64,000 nucleotides of DNA from Anopheles merus (Eukaryota; Arthropoda; Insecta; Diptera; Culicidae), in contig NC_054085.1 in assembly GCF_017562075.2 (NCBI RefSeq), positions 4,368,566 to 4,432,565 on the forward strand. The letters are read 5' to 3'. Within the stretch, counting starts at the first letter, position 1, and each line of letters begins with the position of its first letter. Below are positions 1-11,700 of the stretch, one piece after another. Under the pieces are notes generated by a model that searched no databases, had not been told where the DNA came from, and saw only the letters and a program-made list of their open reading frames with translations. The position numbers were made by a program, and so were the translations under genes.

Positions 1-1578
1 TAAAAGATGATGCTGTTATTTCATTTTTTGTTACTTGCATTTAATTAGTTGTTTGTCGTTTAGCACATTGTATTGTAAATAAATTGTATTTTATTGTTAA
101 AACATTTGTTACACATCTGATTATGTTTTGATAGATTTATATTAAAATTTGGACAACTTTGTTATATTTAAAGGTTGTTTTTTTTTTGTTACATTGATTG
201 TAGACCATAGAAACAATTTGAAACAGATTTAAAACTAAATGAAGTTTTTAATATATTCATTTTTAGCATTTTTGTATTTGTGAATTGAGTGTATACATGT
301 ATCAGCTTACTTTATTTTTTTAAATCACTAACCAGTTCGTTAAACAACAAAATTGTCAACTCATTACTATACTTCAATCGAAAGTTGAAATATTTACTAA
401 CCCGAATTTAACTATGCAAAAAAATAATAATAATTATCGTACAACGGTAGGGGACCATGAACTAGGTTTTATGTCAAATAGATGTTTTTCTATAAATCGT
501 TTATTTTGAACCCCTTTCTTAAATCCTACAGTATGAGTTGCCTTGGAAATGAATGGGGCATTTAATAAGCTAAACATCTCTAGAAAACTCACTTTTTTGT
601 CTTTCTACACAAACCGAAAGCTGCAAACAAAACAAAAAAGAAAAAACAAGAGGAAGAAAAGCAATTAATACCGATTGAATCCCGAGCGAAACGATGGTGG
701 TATCGTTGGTCACGTTTTTTTTTTTGTTACTTGCGTCCCGGGTTCTGGGTCGCGGAATAATTTAAAACCCACATAATCATCGTTCATTGTCGTCTCATAA
801 ATGCAAATACTAGCGCAAAACGAGTTGAGTAATGAGTTACGCCTTTGTACAGAGGCTCACCAGTCGAAGGTAAGAGGAGGTTCGTGGTTTTGACGTGCGG
901 ATAATTAAATTCCACGATTACCTTCCCATGCGTTCGTTACCGAACGTGTTGAAAATACACGGGAATATGAACAACGATGGATCGAGTTTTCTGCAGCCAT
1001 CTGGACTCTGCACCGCAAAGTTGAATTCTTTAAGCGAACGATTTAATTAGCAGGATCATGATCCAGATAGATCAATAGCTTCAACTTTCATTTACAATGT
1101 GTGCACACCATACAAAAAAAATCGAAGCACAACTGAAAGGTATCAGCTTCAGTGAACCGTTGTACTTGAACTAAATGAAGCAGAAGGTGGGTGAATAATG
1201 TCCCATCAGCTTCGGGATGTGTAAGTGGCTTCTGTGCGAAGCAGGTGTGTATTGCATGGAAACAAAAAAGCATGCGATGCAATGTGAGCATTTTTATGCT
1301 GGGGATGGAAATAATTATTTTAAATTTGTTAAACGCATTAATTTCACGTATTAAGCTGATAACCTCATTACTCAAGCAAATGCCTGCCCACAAATTAACT
1401 GCCAGGAATCTGATTATCACATCTCTTGTGATTTATGAAAATTAAGGCAGATCGTAATCTATAAGTACATACGCAGAAGTAATAAAATGAGTCTTCATTA
1501 CATACTTAACAAAACAGATTGAATTGCGAATGAAGCGAATCAGCTTGAAAATTCAATACACATAAATTAACAATAACG
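1..1578. other. AT-rich non-coding stretch
   Basis: No reading frame here shows protein-family features. The two overlapping frames near 1088-1445 lie opposite each other and contain no recognisable motif, so they are taken as chance. Short A and T runs are the only pattern seen. Confidence 0.6.
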
Positions 1579-2036
1579 AGCCCAATTAAACAATGTTTAG
1601 CTGCTTTTGAAAATTGTTCAACTGTAAGTAAACGTTTGACGGCCAACTGAACGTTTTTGTATATGTAATGTACGTATTACCCGGGTTCGTTTCTTCAATA
1701 ATCTTTTTGTTGCAATAAAATTGTTTGGAGCCTCATTTTTATTGATTTTGTAGTAGTTTATAAGACAATTATTAATTTTGAAAGTATCGGGATAAAATAT
1801 TGAAAAATACATTAAAACTATTAAAATTAAAACTTGTGAATGAAGGCACAAGCAAAAGTCTAAACTCCATATAGCAAACAGATCAATTTACTCCAAACAC
1901 GTTTAGTTACGATTTAACGAATAATTCGAATTCGAAATTACGAATACACACGGGCATCAGTATTTCAGTTAAAAGTCAAATGTTTACTTATAATTGATCA
2001 ATGTTCAAAAACAGCTAAACATTGTTTATTTGGGCT
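1579..2036. mobile_element. Foldback MITE with ~72-bp inverted ends
   Basis: The left arm (1579-1650) and right arm (1965-2036) are imperfect reverse complements over about 72 bases. Both ends start AGCCCAA when read inward, and both arms share the core AACAATGTTTAGCTG and the later TAAGTAAAC. The interior (about 310 bp) holds no coding frame. Long inverted ends on a short non-coding body are typical of a miniature inverted-repeat transposable element. No clear target-site duplication could be read beside the ends, so the superfamily is left open. An alternative is two inverted copies of an unrelated dispersed repeat. Confidence 0.6.
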
Positions 2037-2407
2037 TGAAAACGGTGTAATTAAAGAATGGGCCAAATGCATGTGGAACACCTAACATAACTACGACGAA
2101 ATCATAATCCAGCAGTTTATGTATACCTTACACTCGTACTCATTCGCACCCTGTGTGTTGCATTGACATACGATGAAATGATAAATTTTTCACCCGCCCA
2201 CACATTGTGTGAAAAAAGTTTCCGTATGTTAGACGTTATTTTTATTAATTTCTCTTCAAATATCATAGAATAACATCAACTGACTTAACGCTTTACGGTG
2301 TGGCACTAGTTGGCGGAATGTATGAGAGTTTGGTGAACTAGCGATGAGGAACAGCACACAAGAACAGAGAGATTTCCGAGAGTGTCGAATAGATGTATAT
2401 GCTGAAT
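2037..2407. other. Non-coding spacer
   Basis: Nothing recognisable was seen. The stretch separates the foldback element from the ATT microsatellite. Confidence 0.5.
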
Positions 2408-2487
2408 ATGATAATAATAATAAAAATACTTACTTAATATTATTATTATTATTATCATTATTATTATCATTATTATTATGATTTTTC

Positions 2488-2518
<31 letters not shown>

Positions 2519-2562
2519 TATTATCATTATTGTTATTATTATTGTTATTCTCATTATTCTTC

Positions 2563-2597
<35 letters not shown>

Positions 2598-2760
2598 GTT
2601 ATTATTTTTAGTATTATTATTAATATTATTATTATTATTATTACTTTTACTATTACTATTATTATTCTTGTTGTTGTTATTATTATTATTATTATTATTA
2701 TTCTTATTGTTTTTATTTTCATTTATTAGTATTATTTATTATTATTATTATTATGATTTA
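2408..2760. repeat. Compound (ATT)n microsatellite, ~350 bp
   Basis: The tract is almost entirely TAT/ATT triplets, broken by ATC, GTT, CTT and TTT variants. The interruptions occur throughout, which suggests an old, slowly decaying array rather than a freshly expanded one. Reading frames through it give only poly-Ile or poly-Leu strings on both strands and are not genes. Confidence 0.95.
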
Positions 2761-3349
2761 TTAATTTACCAAAGTCATCTAGCCATGCTGGCCTCCATTA
2801 CTTAACATACTAGTTTCCTAACTGATACAAAAATTCAACTCGTAAAAAAATAAATAAAAGCTGACCAAAAAAAATAAATTTTTAAATAAGAGTTGCAATC
2901 ATCAGTATAGGCTGCGCAACGTTTGTTTTAGTACATTTACACTTACACTAGGATCGGCAATGGTGTTCACTGAGCTTTATGATTTGATCATTCTCAACAG
3001 AGGATCATTAGAACCAAAAACCATAGATCTAAAATCAGTACTAAATAAGGGACGTTGCCTTAGATTCCTATTAGGTACAGTAGGTGACCGCAAACTGAGA
3101 GTTTAAATTTGTGAGAATAAAGCATATTTGCTATGAATTTCCTTTCGTAAGATTCCGGATGTTTCATATTTCGATCTTTATGTGATTTTTAACTGAGAAT
3201 CACTCTAATTAACGAACTTCCACTTAAAAAAAAAACTCCAGTAAAACACATCCAGTTAGCGGTCATCTACTGTATCTGAAAATTAACTTTTTCTAGACTA
3301 AACGAGGCGTCAATGTAACCGCTGATAAGCTTATGCATAAAAGTACAGT
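2761..3349. other. Non-coding spacer
   Basis: AT-rich with A-runs near 2845-2880. No coding or repeat structure was recognised. Confidence 0.5.
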
Positions 3350-4010
3350 GTGCCGTCATTCGTCCATGTTGTAACTAGTTCAAATAGCAGACACCAAGCA
3401 TGATACGAAGGATACACAGATTCACGAGACCATGGTAAACGGTGATAAAGCGCGCGTGAAAGTTGTCTTTGAACTGCTTCTAGTCTATCGATTTTGTACT
3501 GCTGAGGTGTTTATAATATGCTTGCAAATTCTAGAATCGGTCGTACATTAGCACAATACAGTGATTTTAGGATATAGGGGCCCTTAAAATCTTTACACGT
3601 AACACAAAACTTTACAAACGATTTGCTTTAGATAAGCACATCTCAAAATGATCATCAAACGTTGACCAGCTAACTAAACTGCCTGCTATTTTGCAGTCAA
3701 ATAATTTTACAGAACAGTTTTTTTTATACTAACACTCGTGCTATTTAAATTACACCAAGAGATGAAGCTAGACAGACAATTTTCGAGTCAAAGACAATCA
3801 GTGGTATCAAAAACAGTTTTGTAAATCTTAAGATCATCGGCGTATTGCAATTTTTGGCTGTCAGGAATTACATTGACGATGTCGTTAACAAAGATGATAA
3901 ACAGCAATGGCCCGAAGATACTTCCTTGTGGTACCTGTAGTATTGGTGAAGGGTGTAGAATTCATAGAATTAATCTTCACCTTGATGTGCCTTCATGTTT
4001 CCCAGTTGAG
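3350..4010 (-). pseudogene. Jockey-like LINE reverse-transcriptase remnant
   Basis: Read on the minus strand, this piece carries the reverse-transcriptase core. A VPQGS-type turn followed by GPLLFIIFVNDI lies at about 3880-3937, and the catalytic YADD is at 3833-3844. Next come an SWCNLNS segment (about 3740) and, further on, a SLYCANVRPILEFAS segment (about 3530-3570), which is typical of the RT thumb and downstream region of Jockey/CR1-type non-LTR retrotransposons. The frame is broken: two bases appear to be missing just before VPQGS (about 3935), a stop follows the YADD block, and more stops and indels occur down to about 3355. The endonuclease, ORF1 and 3' tail are absent. It is a dead fragment. 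Clade assignment is by motif style only. Confidence 0.75.
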
Positions 4011-4248
4011 ACATATTGGTTCGTAAAATGACTTATTAACAAAACACATAAGAAAACGATTAATTATTAAAGTTAAATGTATATTGGCTAAGTTCCTTGA
4101 TATGGGTATTAAGCGTTTTCGGTTTATGCTGGAATTAAATGCTGATTGTTAGAAAATGGCAAAATCCATTGCGCCTTCAATAATAACTTTACCATTTATT
4201 ATGTTTTACAGCAACAAAATCTTTCACAAATTAATGGACTAATTATGT

Positions 4249-4445
4249 GAGCGGCCCGGTGGTACAGTCGTCAACTCTAACGACTCAACAACATGCCCGT
4301 AATGTGTTCAAGCCCGGAATGGACCACTCCCCCGTAGTAAGGACTTGACTATCCAGCTACGTGGTATTTAATAAAGTATCGAAAGCCTGTATAGCCCGGT
4401 ATGTCCGCGTAGGACGTTTACGCCAAATGGAAAAAGAAGAAGACA
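4249..4445 (+). mobile_element. tRNA-derived SINE, subfamily B
   Basis: The 5' part contains an A-box-like TGGTACAGTCG-type block and a B-box-like GTTCAAGCCC, the internal RNA polymerase III promoter of tRNA-derived SINEs. The 3' part ends in an AAAGAAGAAGA tail. The nine-base sequence TAATTATGT occurs just before (4240-4248) and just after (4446-4454), consistent with a target-site duplication. The 3' half, with GTCCGCGTAGGACG, differs from the more common copies here and matches the copy at 25692, defining a second subfamily. It is transcribed by Pol III if active and has no protein product. Confidence 0.8.
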
Positions 4446-4906
4446 TAATTATGTAATCATATCATTTCTTTTCTGATGCATTTCGTTTGATAATATTGAC
4501 TCTAAATATTCTCACAGTGGGACACGTATAATAGCCACATTCTAATGCCACACTAATGAATGGTTATGAATGGATAATGGTTATACTATAAAATATGATC
4601 TTCATCAAATGATTGTTTAGGTTATTTACACCTAATTTGACATATTGTTGATGAAATCTTAAAAATTCTGTACCGTTTTGAAGGAAGCGAGATATTGAAG
4701 CAATCCAATTCCATAACGAGACTTATTTATTTATAAAAAATCTCCTCAAATAAATCGCACAATTTTACTTACATTGCATACTAGCGTAAAAAACAACTTT
4801 TAATTAACTTTTCGCACAGCATTTTTTTTCAACTACAACCACTATTGATATCGACATCGATACTGTACCATTACCGGCGAGACTATTTATTTAATATTTA
4901 AATCAT

Positions 4907-4968
4907 AGTGAGCTTGGCTTTCAGTGACTTATTGTTACCATAGCAGGATAGTCAGTCCTACGTATGGG
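4907..4968 (-). mobile_element. SINE subfamily A fragment
   Basis: About 60 bases match the middle of the SINE copies at 47720 and 30491 in the same (minus) orientation, including the GACTTATTGTTACCATAGCA block and the CAGTCCTACGTATGG block. Both SINE ends are missing. It lies 30 bases left of the Tc1-like element. Confidence 0.75.
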
Positions 4969-4997
4969 GTATTTACGTAAAAAAGTACAGAGTCCAA

Positions 4998-5222
4998 CAG
5001 TCAGTCCAAAAAGTATTCGTCTAGTTGAATATTTTGTTGAAAAAGGCGAATTATGGCTGCAATACGTATAGGGTGATAAAAGTAATGATGAGGTTTAATA
5101 AAGTGACCATTAGTACACATGTTTTGCTAAAACATAAGAATTTAAATAGTGCAATAGCACCCAAAATACATAAAAAACTGAAAAAAGTCGTTTGATGGGC
5201 GCGCAAAAAGTATTCGTCCATC
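4998..5222. repeat. Left terminal inverted repeat of Tc1-like element
   Basis: 225 bases, reverse complement of 6435-6659 with only scattered differences. Direct repeats of CAAAAAGTATTCGTC sit at 5007-5021 and 5204-5218. Confidence 0.9.
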
Positions 5223-5389
5223 AGACTTTTGACGCAATATGCGTATAAAAACAAAGGTTATGGATTCAAAAAATGTCCTGATCTTGTTTCTTATTGCATT
5301 TATAACTATTGGTGACTACTTGCACAACGCAAGAACTCATTTGAACCTTTAAAAAGGTCTTTTTTTTAGCCACTCATCCTACAAGACTT

Positions 5390-5800
5390 GTTCCAATTAT
5401 TCTCTGGTTCTCTGGTTTCCGGACTACGTGGCCAAGTTCAATTGAAAAAATGGCAACTGATATCATATTGAGAGTCTACTAAATCATTTTCATCAGTTTG
5501 GTTTCAGCTGGTTTGGCGTTCCGGACAAATGACAATGCTCTGTATGTTCTCCAGCTCGACTGTTCTTGAAACATGTAATACATTTGTAAGTAAAATTTTT
5601 CAGAACTGGGACTCAAAGTACTTAAAACCTGTATTAATATGTTTCCCCATCTCGTCTCCTATCATTTTGAATCATTTTTCTAGCTCACCTTTCCTCACGG
5701 AGTCCTAGTATCATGACACCATGGTGCTACCGTTACACGAGAGTTTGTTGCTGCATCTTAGTAGACTGTTTTCGCTATGGTACATGTCGGCCGTATAACC
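5390..5800 (-). pseudogene. Tc1-type transposase remnant
   Basis: On the minus strand, 5390-5434 reads WPRSPE followed by EPENNW. This resembles the WPxxSPDLNPIENLW block that carries the last acidic catalytic residue of Tc1 transposases. About 290 bases upstream in that strand, 5717-5731 reads GSTMV, resembling the GGSVMVWG block. Stops and frame changes separate them, and no start or helix-turn-helix region could be followed. The order and rough spacing fit a decayed Tc1 transposase reading leftward. Similarity is judged by eye. Confidence 0.5.
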
Positions 5801-6434
5801 TTGGCGATTGAAACATGTTTTAATATGTTAGTAGAGCCTAATTTGGAATAAATTCCTGAATTATTTGATGCACCTCAACAGATTTGGCCACTTTATGTGT
5901 ATGGTATTATTCAAAAAAAATATATTTGTAATAACTCACTCCTTCAAGCTATTACTTGACCAGCTACGATGAAATGCAGCATAACCCATCAACCAAATGT
6001 GACCCATCTCTTTTCCTGATCTTATTGGCCATCTCAAAATGCACTAATTCCTTGGTAAAATTTGTTTTTTTTGGACATTAAACCACTGCTTTCGTTAGAT
6101 TTACCGTCAAGGATGGCTGCTTACATGGCAGTTTGTCACTCAATTAGTGTCAGAAAAAAGGCCTAACTCTGAGCAACTGAAGGAACGAGGCCTCCCACAC
6201 ATTTTGTAACCTTCAAAAATGGGTAGGATAGGTTATGCATAAGTCAAAGATACGATTTTCGCCATCATGCTCCAATCATTTAACTCTCCCGCCTTTAGTG
6301 CCTCTCTGACCGCTTGAAGTGCAATTGAAACAACATAAATGCATTAATTTAGAAGGAAGTCATCAGTAGATTGATAATAATAAATTTAATTCACGTCTAC
6401 GTAGTGTTTGTACAGCGTAAATAATTAAAAACTA

Positions 6435-6659
6435 GATGGACGAATACTTTTTGCGCGCCCCTTAAACGACTTATTTCAGTTTTTTATGTATTTTGGATGC
6501 TATTGCACTATTTAAATTCTTATGTTTTAGCAAAACATGTGTACTGATGGTCCCTTTATGAAACCTCATCATTACTTTTATCGCCCCATACGTATTGCGG
6601 CCATAATTCGCCCTTTTCTGTAAAATATTCAGCTAGACGAATACTTTTTGGACTGACTG
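6435..6659. repeat. Right terminal inverted repeat of Tc1-like element
   Basis: Mirror of the left repeat. The internal motifs are at 6439-6453 (inner) and 6636-6650 (outer), in inverted orientation, and a TA dinucleotide follows. Confidence 0.9.
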
Positions 6660-6661
6660 TA

Positions 6662-8184
6662 TAAGGTTTAATGACGTTTTTTTGAAATAATTCACTCCTG
6701 AAAAATATTGGTCCTACAATAAATTAGCTTATGTGAAAATTATCTTCTCCAACACTCATTTTCCAATACTGTAAGATGGAATTACAGTAATTGTTAAAAC
6801 CTTTTTTTTAGGCAAATAAAAGATAATTACCATTGGAGTACATTTATTGCTCCAACGAACCATTGCCTCATCACATACTGCAGCCCAAAATTCATGAATA
6901 TCTCCTCGCCATGCATTTCCGGTGACGAAATCGCACCGGTGGTTGCTGGCCACTTTTTGCATTGCACGGTATCACGTTCCCATGCCTCCAGCGGTATGGT
7001 TGAATAAACAAAAAGTTTCTCGTTAGAGAGAATTTGCTGCGCTGAGCTGCATCTGACAGGGTGGTATCGGTAGCTGCATGCAGTGCCATTGTTAATTGAA
7101 CAACAATAGTCACGTATTTATTCGGGCTTTGGGTGAAAAAGCGCCCGGTTTCCGTATTCAAATGTTGAAATATTTTTAATGATGAAACTTTTGTTTACAT
7201 TACAACGCTCGGTTAAGTTGCACGGATTTTCACCGCCACCGCCACTGATAAATGAACGGCAAACACTTGCTGAAAGCACAACTGTTTTCGTCTTTTATTG
7301 TTAATCTGCAATTTATTCGTGACAGGTTAAGACGCATTTAGTGTTGGATTTTCGCACCGTCAGCTGCATATACACTACGATTCCAGCAGAGCGAATTAAA
7401 TGGCATATTGAGTTTGTTCAGCTTTTTTAAAACATACTATCAAATTTGTGCAAGTAATTGCATTTTCCCTTGAAATGAAAGATGTTAAAATTTAAATTTC
7501 CTATTTAACTTGCTTCTGACATAATAACATTAATGATAGTTTGGTTGAAGTAATGATAGAAAGAGGAAGTATCTTGTTCGTACTTTACATTGTAGTACAA
7601 TTTATGTTGTTGTAGAAAAATATCGCTCTTTCTCCGTTTTGCTGTCGCTTTCGTTGTACAAAAGCACTGTGCGACAACACTTTGCCTAACTCAAATTAGC
7701 AACGATAGCATCCACGACAGTGTAATCATATGATAGCCTTGGATAGACAAGGAATCCACGCTCTGTAGAACTATTGCCTTGTGGAAATAGCTCAAAAGAT
7801 CGTAAAATTTACTCAAAGTATGTGATAAAAATGTCGCGAGAAGGCAGTAAAGTTATGCAACAATCGTGAAAATATCACTGAACATTGATACCATAAATCA
7901 ATACAAACGCTTGGCAGCGAAAAGCCATAACACGATGATAAAATTCAGGCTTGTATAAAAATGAAGCTTTTCCGAAATTAGTACCGCACTGAAGAAAATC
8001 AGTTCGATTGGAGTTGCATTTATTTTCGGAAAATTAAACAATGCATGTTTAATGTCAATACTATTTGATGAACTGTTTATGACAGATATGTATACATTAC
8101 TGGGCATGTTCATTTTTAGTAATTATAATTTAGACACAACGATAGCTATCTAAATAGAGATAGAAAATAAAATCATAAATATAC
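6662..8184. other. Non-coding stretch with a GC-richer island
   Basis: A slightly GC-richer patch at about 6830-7280 has overlapping minus-strand frames without recognisable motifs. The rest is AT-rich. No element boundaries were found. Confidence 0.45.
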
Positions 8185-8720
8185 AGGGTTGGGTAGAAAA
8201 TATGGAAACATCGGCAAGTTCTCTTTTACAAATTTTGTTGGTGAATAAATAGTGAGAAATGTGTTTTTGCTGACTGTTTCTGATGATTCGCCATCCACAT
8301 CATTCTTTTGCTCGTTTTTTTCCAATTTGACTTGTACTAAACATGACTCATTTTTTAACCTTTTTTTTAATTTATTGGTTACAACTTGTTAAAAACAATT
8401 CGACTATTTGTATTTGTTTTGATACAATTATTTTCAAATTATTTTTTTGTAAAAATGATCTAGGTTTACTATTTTTGGAATTTTTACTTATAAGGAAACA
8501 TGCCTGTTTTTTAGCAAAAAAAAAACTGAGCTCAATTTATTGAGGCTTTAAATTGAGGCCTTCTTTTCTTCCAATTATATTCCCCATAGATTGTCTACAA
8601 ATCATTCTTTGGCGGCACACAATTTCTCGTTTTTGGATGGTGGTTACTAACCAGAACTTCCCTACATCGTTCTCAAATTTGTTTCATTGCGTGTTGCAGA
8701 TTATTCGGTTTGAGTAGGTA
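8185..8720 (-). mobile_element. Possible decayed Tc1/mariner relic
   Basis: A TA is followed at 8187 by CAGGGTTGGGTAGAAAATAT, which looks like the tip of a Tc1/mariner inverted repeat. On the minus strand at about 8620-8710 a frame reads NLQHAMKQI, then ERCREVLV, reminiscent of the last helices of Tc1 transposases. No matching second end was found and stops interrupt the frame. This is a weak call. Confidence 0.25.
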
Positions 8721-11700
8721 GATAGAATAACGGCAGCTTTAAAGATGAGTGTACCATACAGTCGCAAGGAGCTCCATCAGTATAAAGACCTCGCGGATTG
8801 TAAGTACAGGATATCACAAGGGATCTACATTAATATTACCGCATAGGGCTTCTGGCATCCTAAATATGCTACTGAGATTTTAGGTATTTGAGTTTTATTT
8901 AAAACATAATTATTATATTTCATACGTTTTTTTAGTAGCACTAACGCGCTTGTAACTAAGGGTAGTTTTGTATATTTTAGCCTTAATATTATGTTGAATA
9001 GTCTTATTCTTATTCCTCGTCCTAGTCTTATTCTCAACCCTTATATCTCGTTTGTTTCGTGAAAATTATAATCAAATAAAAGAAGTTCAACAACTTACGC
9101 AATGTTCATGTCAATGTTTGAAACCTAAATGGAAACTACTAAACTGCACACATTCCATGACATTGAACTAAACTGTAGCTAGTTTTCGTCAAGCAAAGCG
9201 ACATGTCCTTTGTCTCCAGACATGACGTCAACATGGAATGCGTACACGACATATAATCCTCGAGTGCCGGTTTCTGCAAACGTCATGTAACGTTACGGAT
9301 GCTTCAAGATCATGCTTATAACGCTACCCTAACGACAGCACAAAGCCGCACACATTGTTTATACATTGGACCGCAAGCTTCCGAGCTGGAAATCTCCGTT
9401 ACTAAATGCAAAACTAATTATCATTAATTCATGCAAGCGACACGTCAGAATACTCGAGTTGCCACTCGATGCGCACGGTGTAATCTTTTCAAACCCCGCA
9501 AAAGACATCTCTCGACACATTTTCACTGTGTTTCCGTTGGTACTGCCACTGTTCCCGGTGGTAGAATATTTCACTTTCTGGTATTTGAATTTGGTGAGGA
9601 TATGTTGATATCGCGCATTCCCGTAATCCGAGGTAGGTTTGTCTCTAAACAAAGTGAATAAAGAATGAGATTGTGGTAAACCAATGTTGTCGTTGCTGTT
9701 GGGGAAGTTTGTGTACCGATTGATAAAGTACCGTGCGCGCAGTAGGAGCATTTGGTAGTAAATCCCGCGGGCATATCAGATTCATAAATAAGCAAAATAA
9801 ACACGTGTACATGCGTCAGTTTTTGTGAGAAAAGAGATTTGGAAAACAAACGAAAGGTTTGGTGGTTTTTTAATAATCTAAATCGATGAAATTTGAAAGC
9901 GTTAGCTTACGCTATCTTAGGTTTTACGATAAGTGTGTCCCTCTGAAACGAATATTAGGGTATAACAGAAGACTTACCATTATCACCGTAATCATTTTTG
10001 TGATATGGTCGAGTATGTAAACTTCTTCATCTTTATGTTTTGTTGTTGTTTCAATTCAAAGCAAAGTATGTGTTATTTCTAGCAATTTTATTAAAGTTTA
10101 GACCCGCAGTGGCTAACGAATCTGGAATTTTCAATGTATAATTATCGTCATTTTGCTAACATTCTACTAGGTAATCAGTTTTTATTTTTGCTATTCGTTA
10201 TGATCTTCATAACGGACAAACGAAATATTGCAATTGTGTGTCCAATAAAGCATCACTGAGGACGGCAAATAAACTGAGACTGTTATTGCATGCAATTCAA
10301 ACAATAGATCACGAACAAACATAAATGCAAGTCAATCAAAAACACAGTGCTCGTTTGATTTATTACTACGAACGTAATTCAATACGGCGTGATTGATTTG
10401 ATCGATTTTTGAAGATGGAAAAATTGAGAACAATGCATACACTTCGTTATTCTCTACAGATTGGGATACTGTCATTTTTTTTAAACTACAGACAAAACTC
10501 AAATCAAATGCAACAATTTCACCTGCTCTTTATCCTCTTACCTTTCTTACATTTCTGTCCCACCATTCACACGAAAATACGGATCACTTTGGCTTCGATT
10601 GAAATTGTTTTATCTATTTTTTGTGTCCTTTTTCTACCTGAAGGGATCGTTGTTGCTGCTTCTACCTACAACCGTTGCTCCACCATATCGATAACCATAA
10701 AAACATATTCGCTTCACTTGTGCCAACGACCACTGTGCTTTCTCGAGAACACACTCTGTTGCACGCAGAGGAAACAACATGAAAGTCTTTGTTAGGCAAT
10801 CCTAACCGTAACAGATACCGGTATCAGGATCACTATCGAGGTCCCACGGTTCAAGCCTTCGTCTTGCAATATTAACACGTTGAAAGCGTTGTACGACAGG
10901 CTGGTTGCAAGCGTGTCGCTACGTTCCTTGCTTTATCCCGGGACAATGTTAACAACGTCGTTCGCGCCAAGTGTTGGCAAATAAACTGCAATTTTGCTCG
11001 TCTATCGCCAACCATCTACCGGGCGTAGCTCTTGGCACATGGCACCGGAAATCGTGGGTGCAGTTTCCGGCCTGAAAGCTTCAAGATTATCTAGCAGCTC
11101 GTTTTTATTTATTCGTATGGGGAGTACGACATTTCTCCCATTCTTTGCCCAGACGGTTTACTATGCCGGCATGATGTGTGAGCTTTTTTTTAGATTTAAA
11201 AAATATTTTTGGTTGAAATATTTTGCATATGATGTTTGATTGTTTTTATCACATAATGTAGTTCATTAGAGCTTGATTCATTTTTTGAGACAGTTGTTCA
11301 TGTTTTTAAAATATGAGCATATTTTAGGGTTTTGAAATGTTTTATCACGACACAAACTATGTAAAAACACCCAATGTCTGTCATAACGATATCCTCGTTA
11401 CCAACAAATCAGTTACAATCACATTTTATTTGCTTAGTTGGCAGTTTGGCCGATGGAATACAATCACCCATAACCTTACGATTTTACCAATATAATGTAC
11501 ACGAGACCAATGCAACAGCTTACGTATGCACGGTATAAATTCGCTATTTGACGCCACCGCTACAAGTTGCACTCCTCATTCCAAAGTGTGTTTTTTATTC
11601 TGCGTACTGAGTGTATTTGTCTTATCGAAGTAGCGATTGCAGGGACGAAAAAAATCTATACATTTAATACAAAAATGCGTTTTAAAAACTTTTACCCTCC

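Larger units (their letters stand above)
4998..6659 (-). mobile_element. Degenerate Tc1-like transposon (IR/DR type)
   Basis: The 1662-bp element is bounded by 225-bp inverted repeats that begin CAGTCAGTCC. It has the usual length for Tc1/mariner transposons. The right end abuts TA (6660-6661). The left flank is AA, which I read as a mutated TA target. Each inverted repeat carries the 15-base motif CAAAAAGTATTCGTC near its outer and inner end, giving the four-site IR/DR arrangement known from Minos, Sleeping Beauty and related Tc1 elements, where these motifs bind transposase. The interior holds a ruined transposase frame on the minus strand. The element cannot make its own enzyme. The well-kept ends suggest relatively recent or cross-mobilised spread, which is an inference. 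Confidence 0.85.

Noticed and set aside
2306..2805. Open frames of 83-138 codons on both strands
   Set aside because: They are translations of the ATT microsatellite (poly-Ile/Leu) and not genes.
5051..5254. 67-codon minus-strand frame
   Set aside because: It lies almost entirely inside a terminal inverted repeat of the Tc1-like element.
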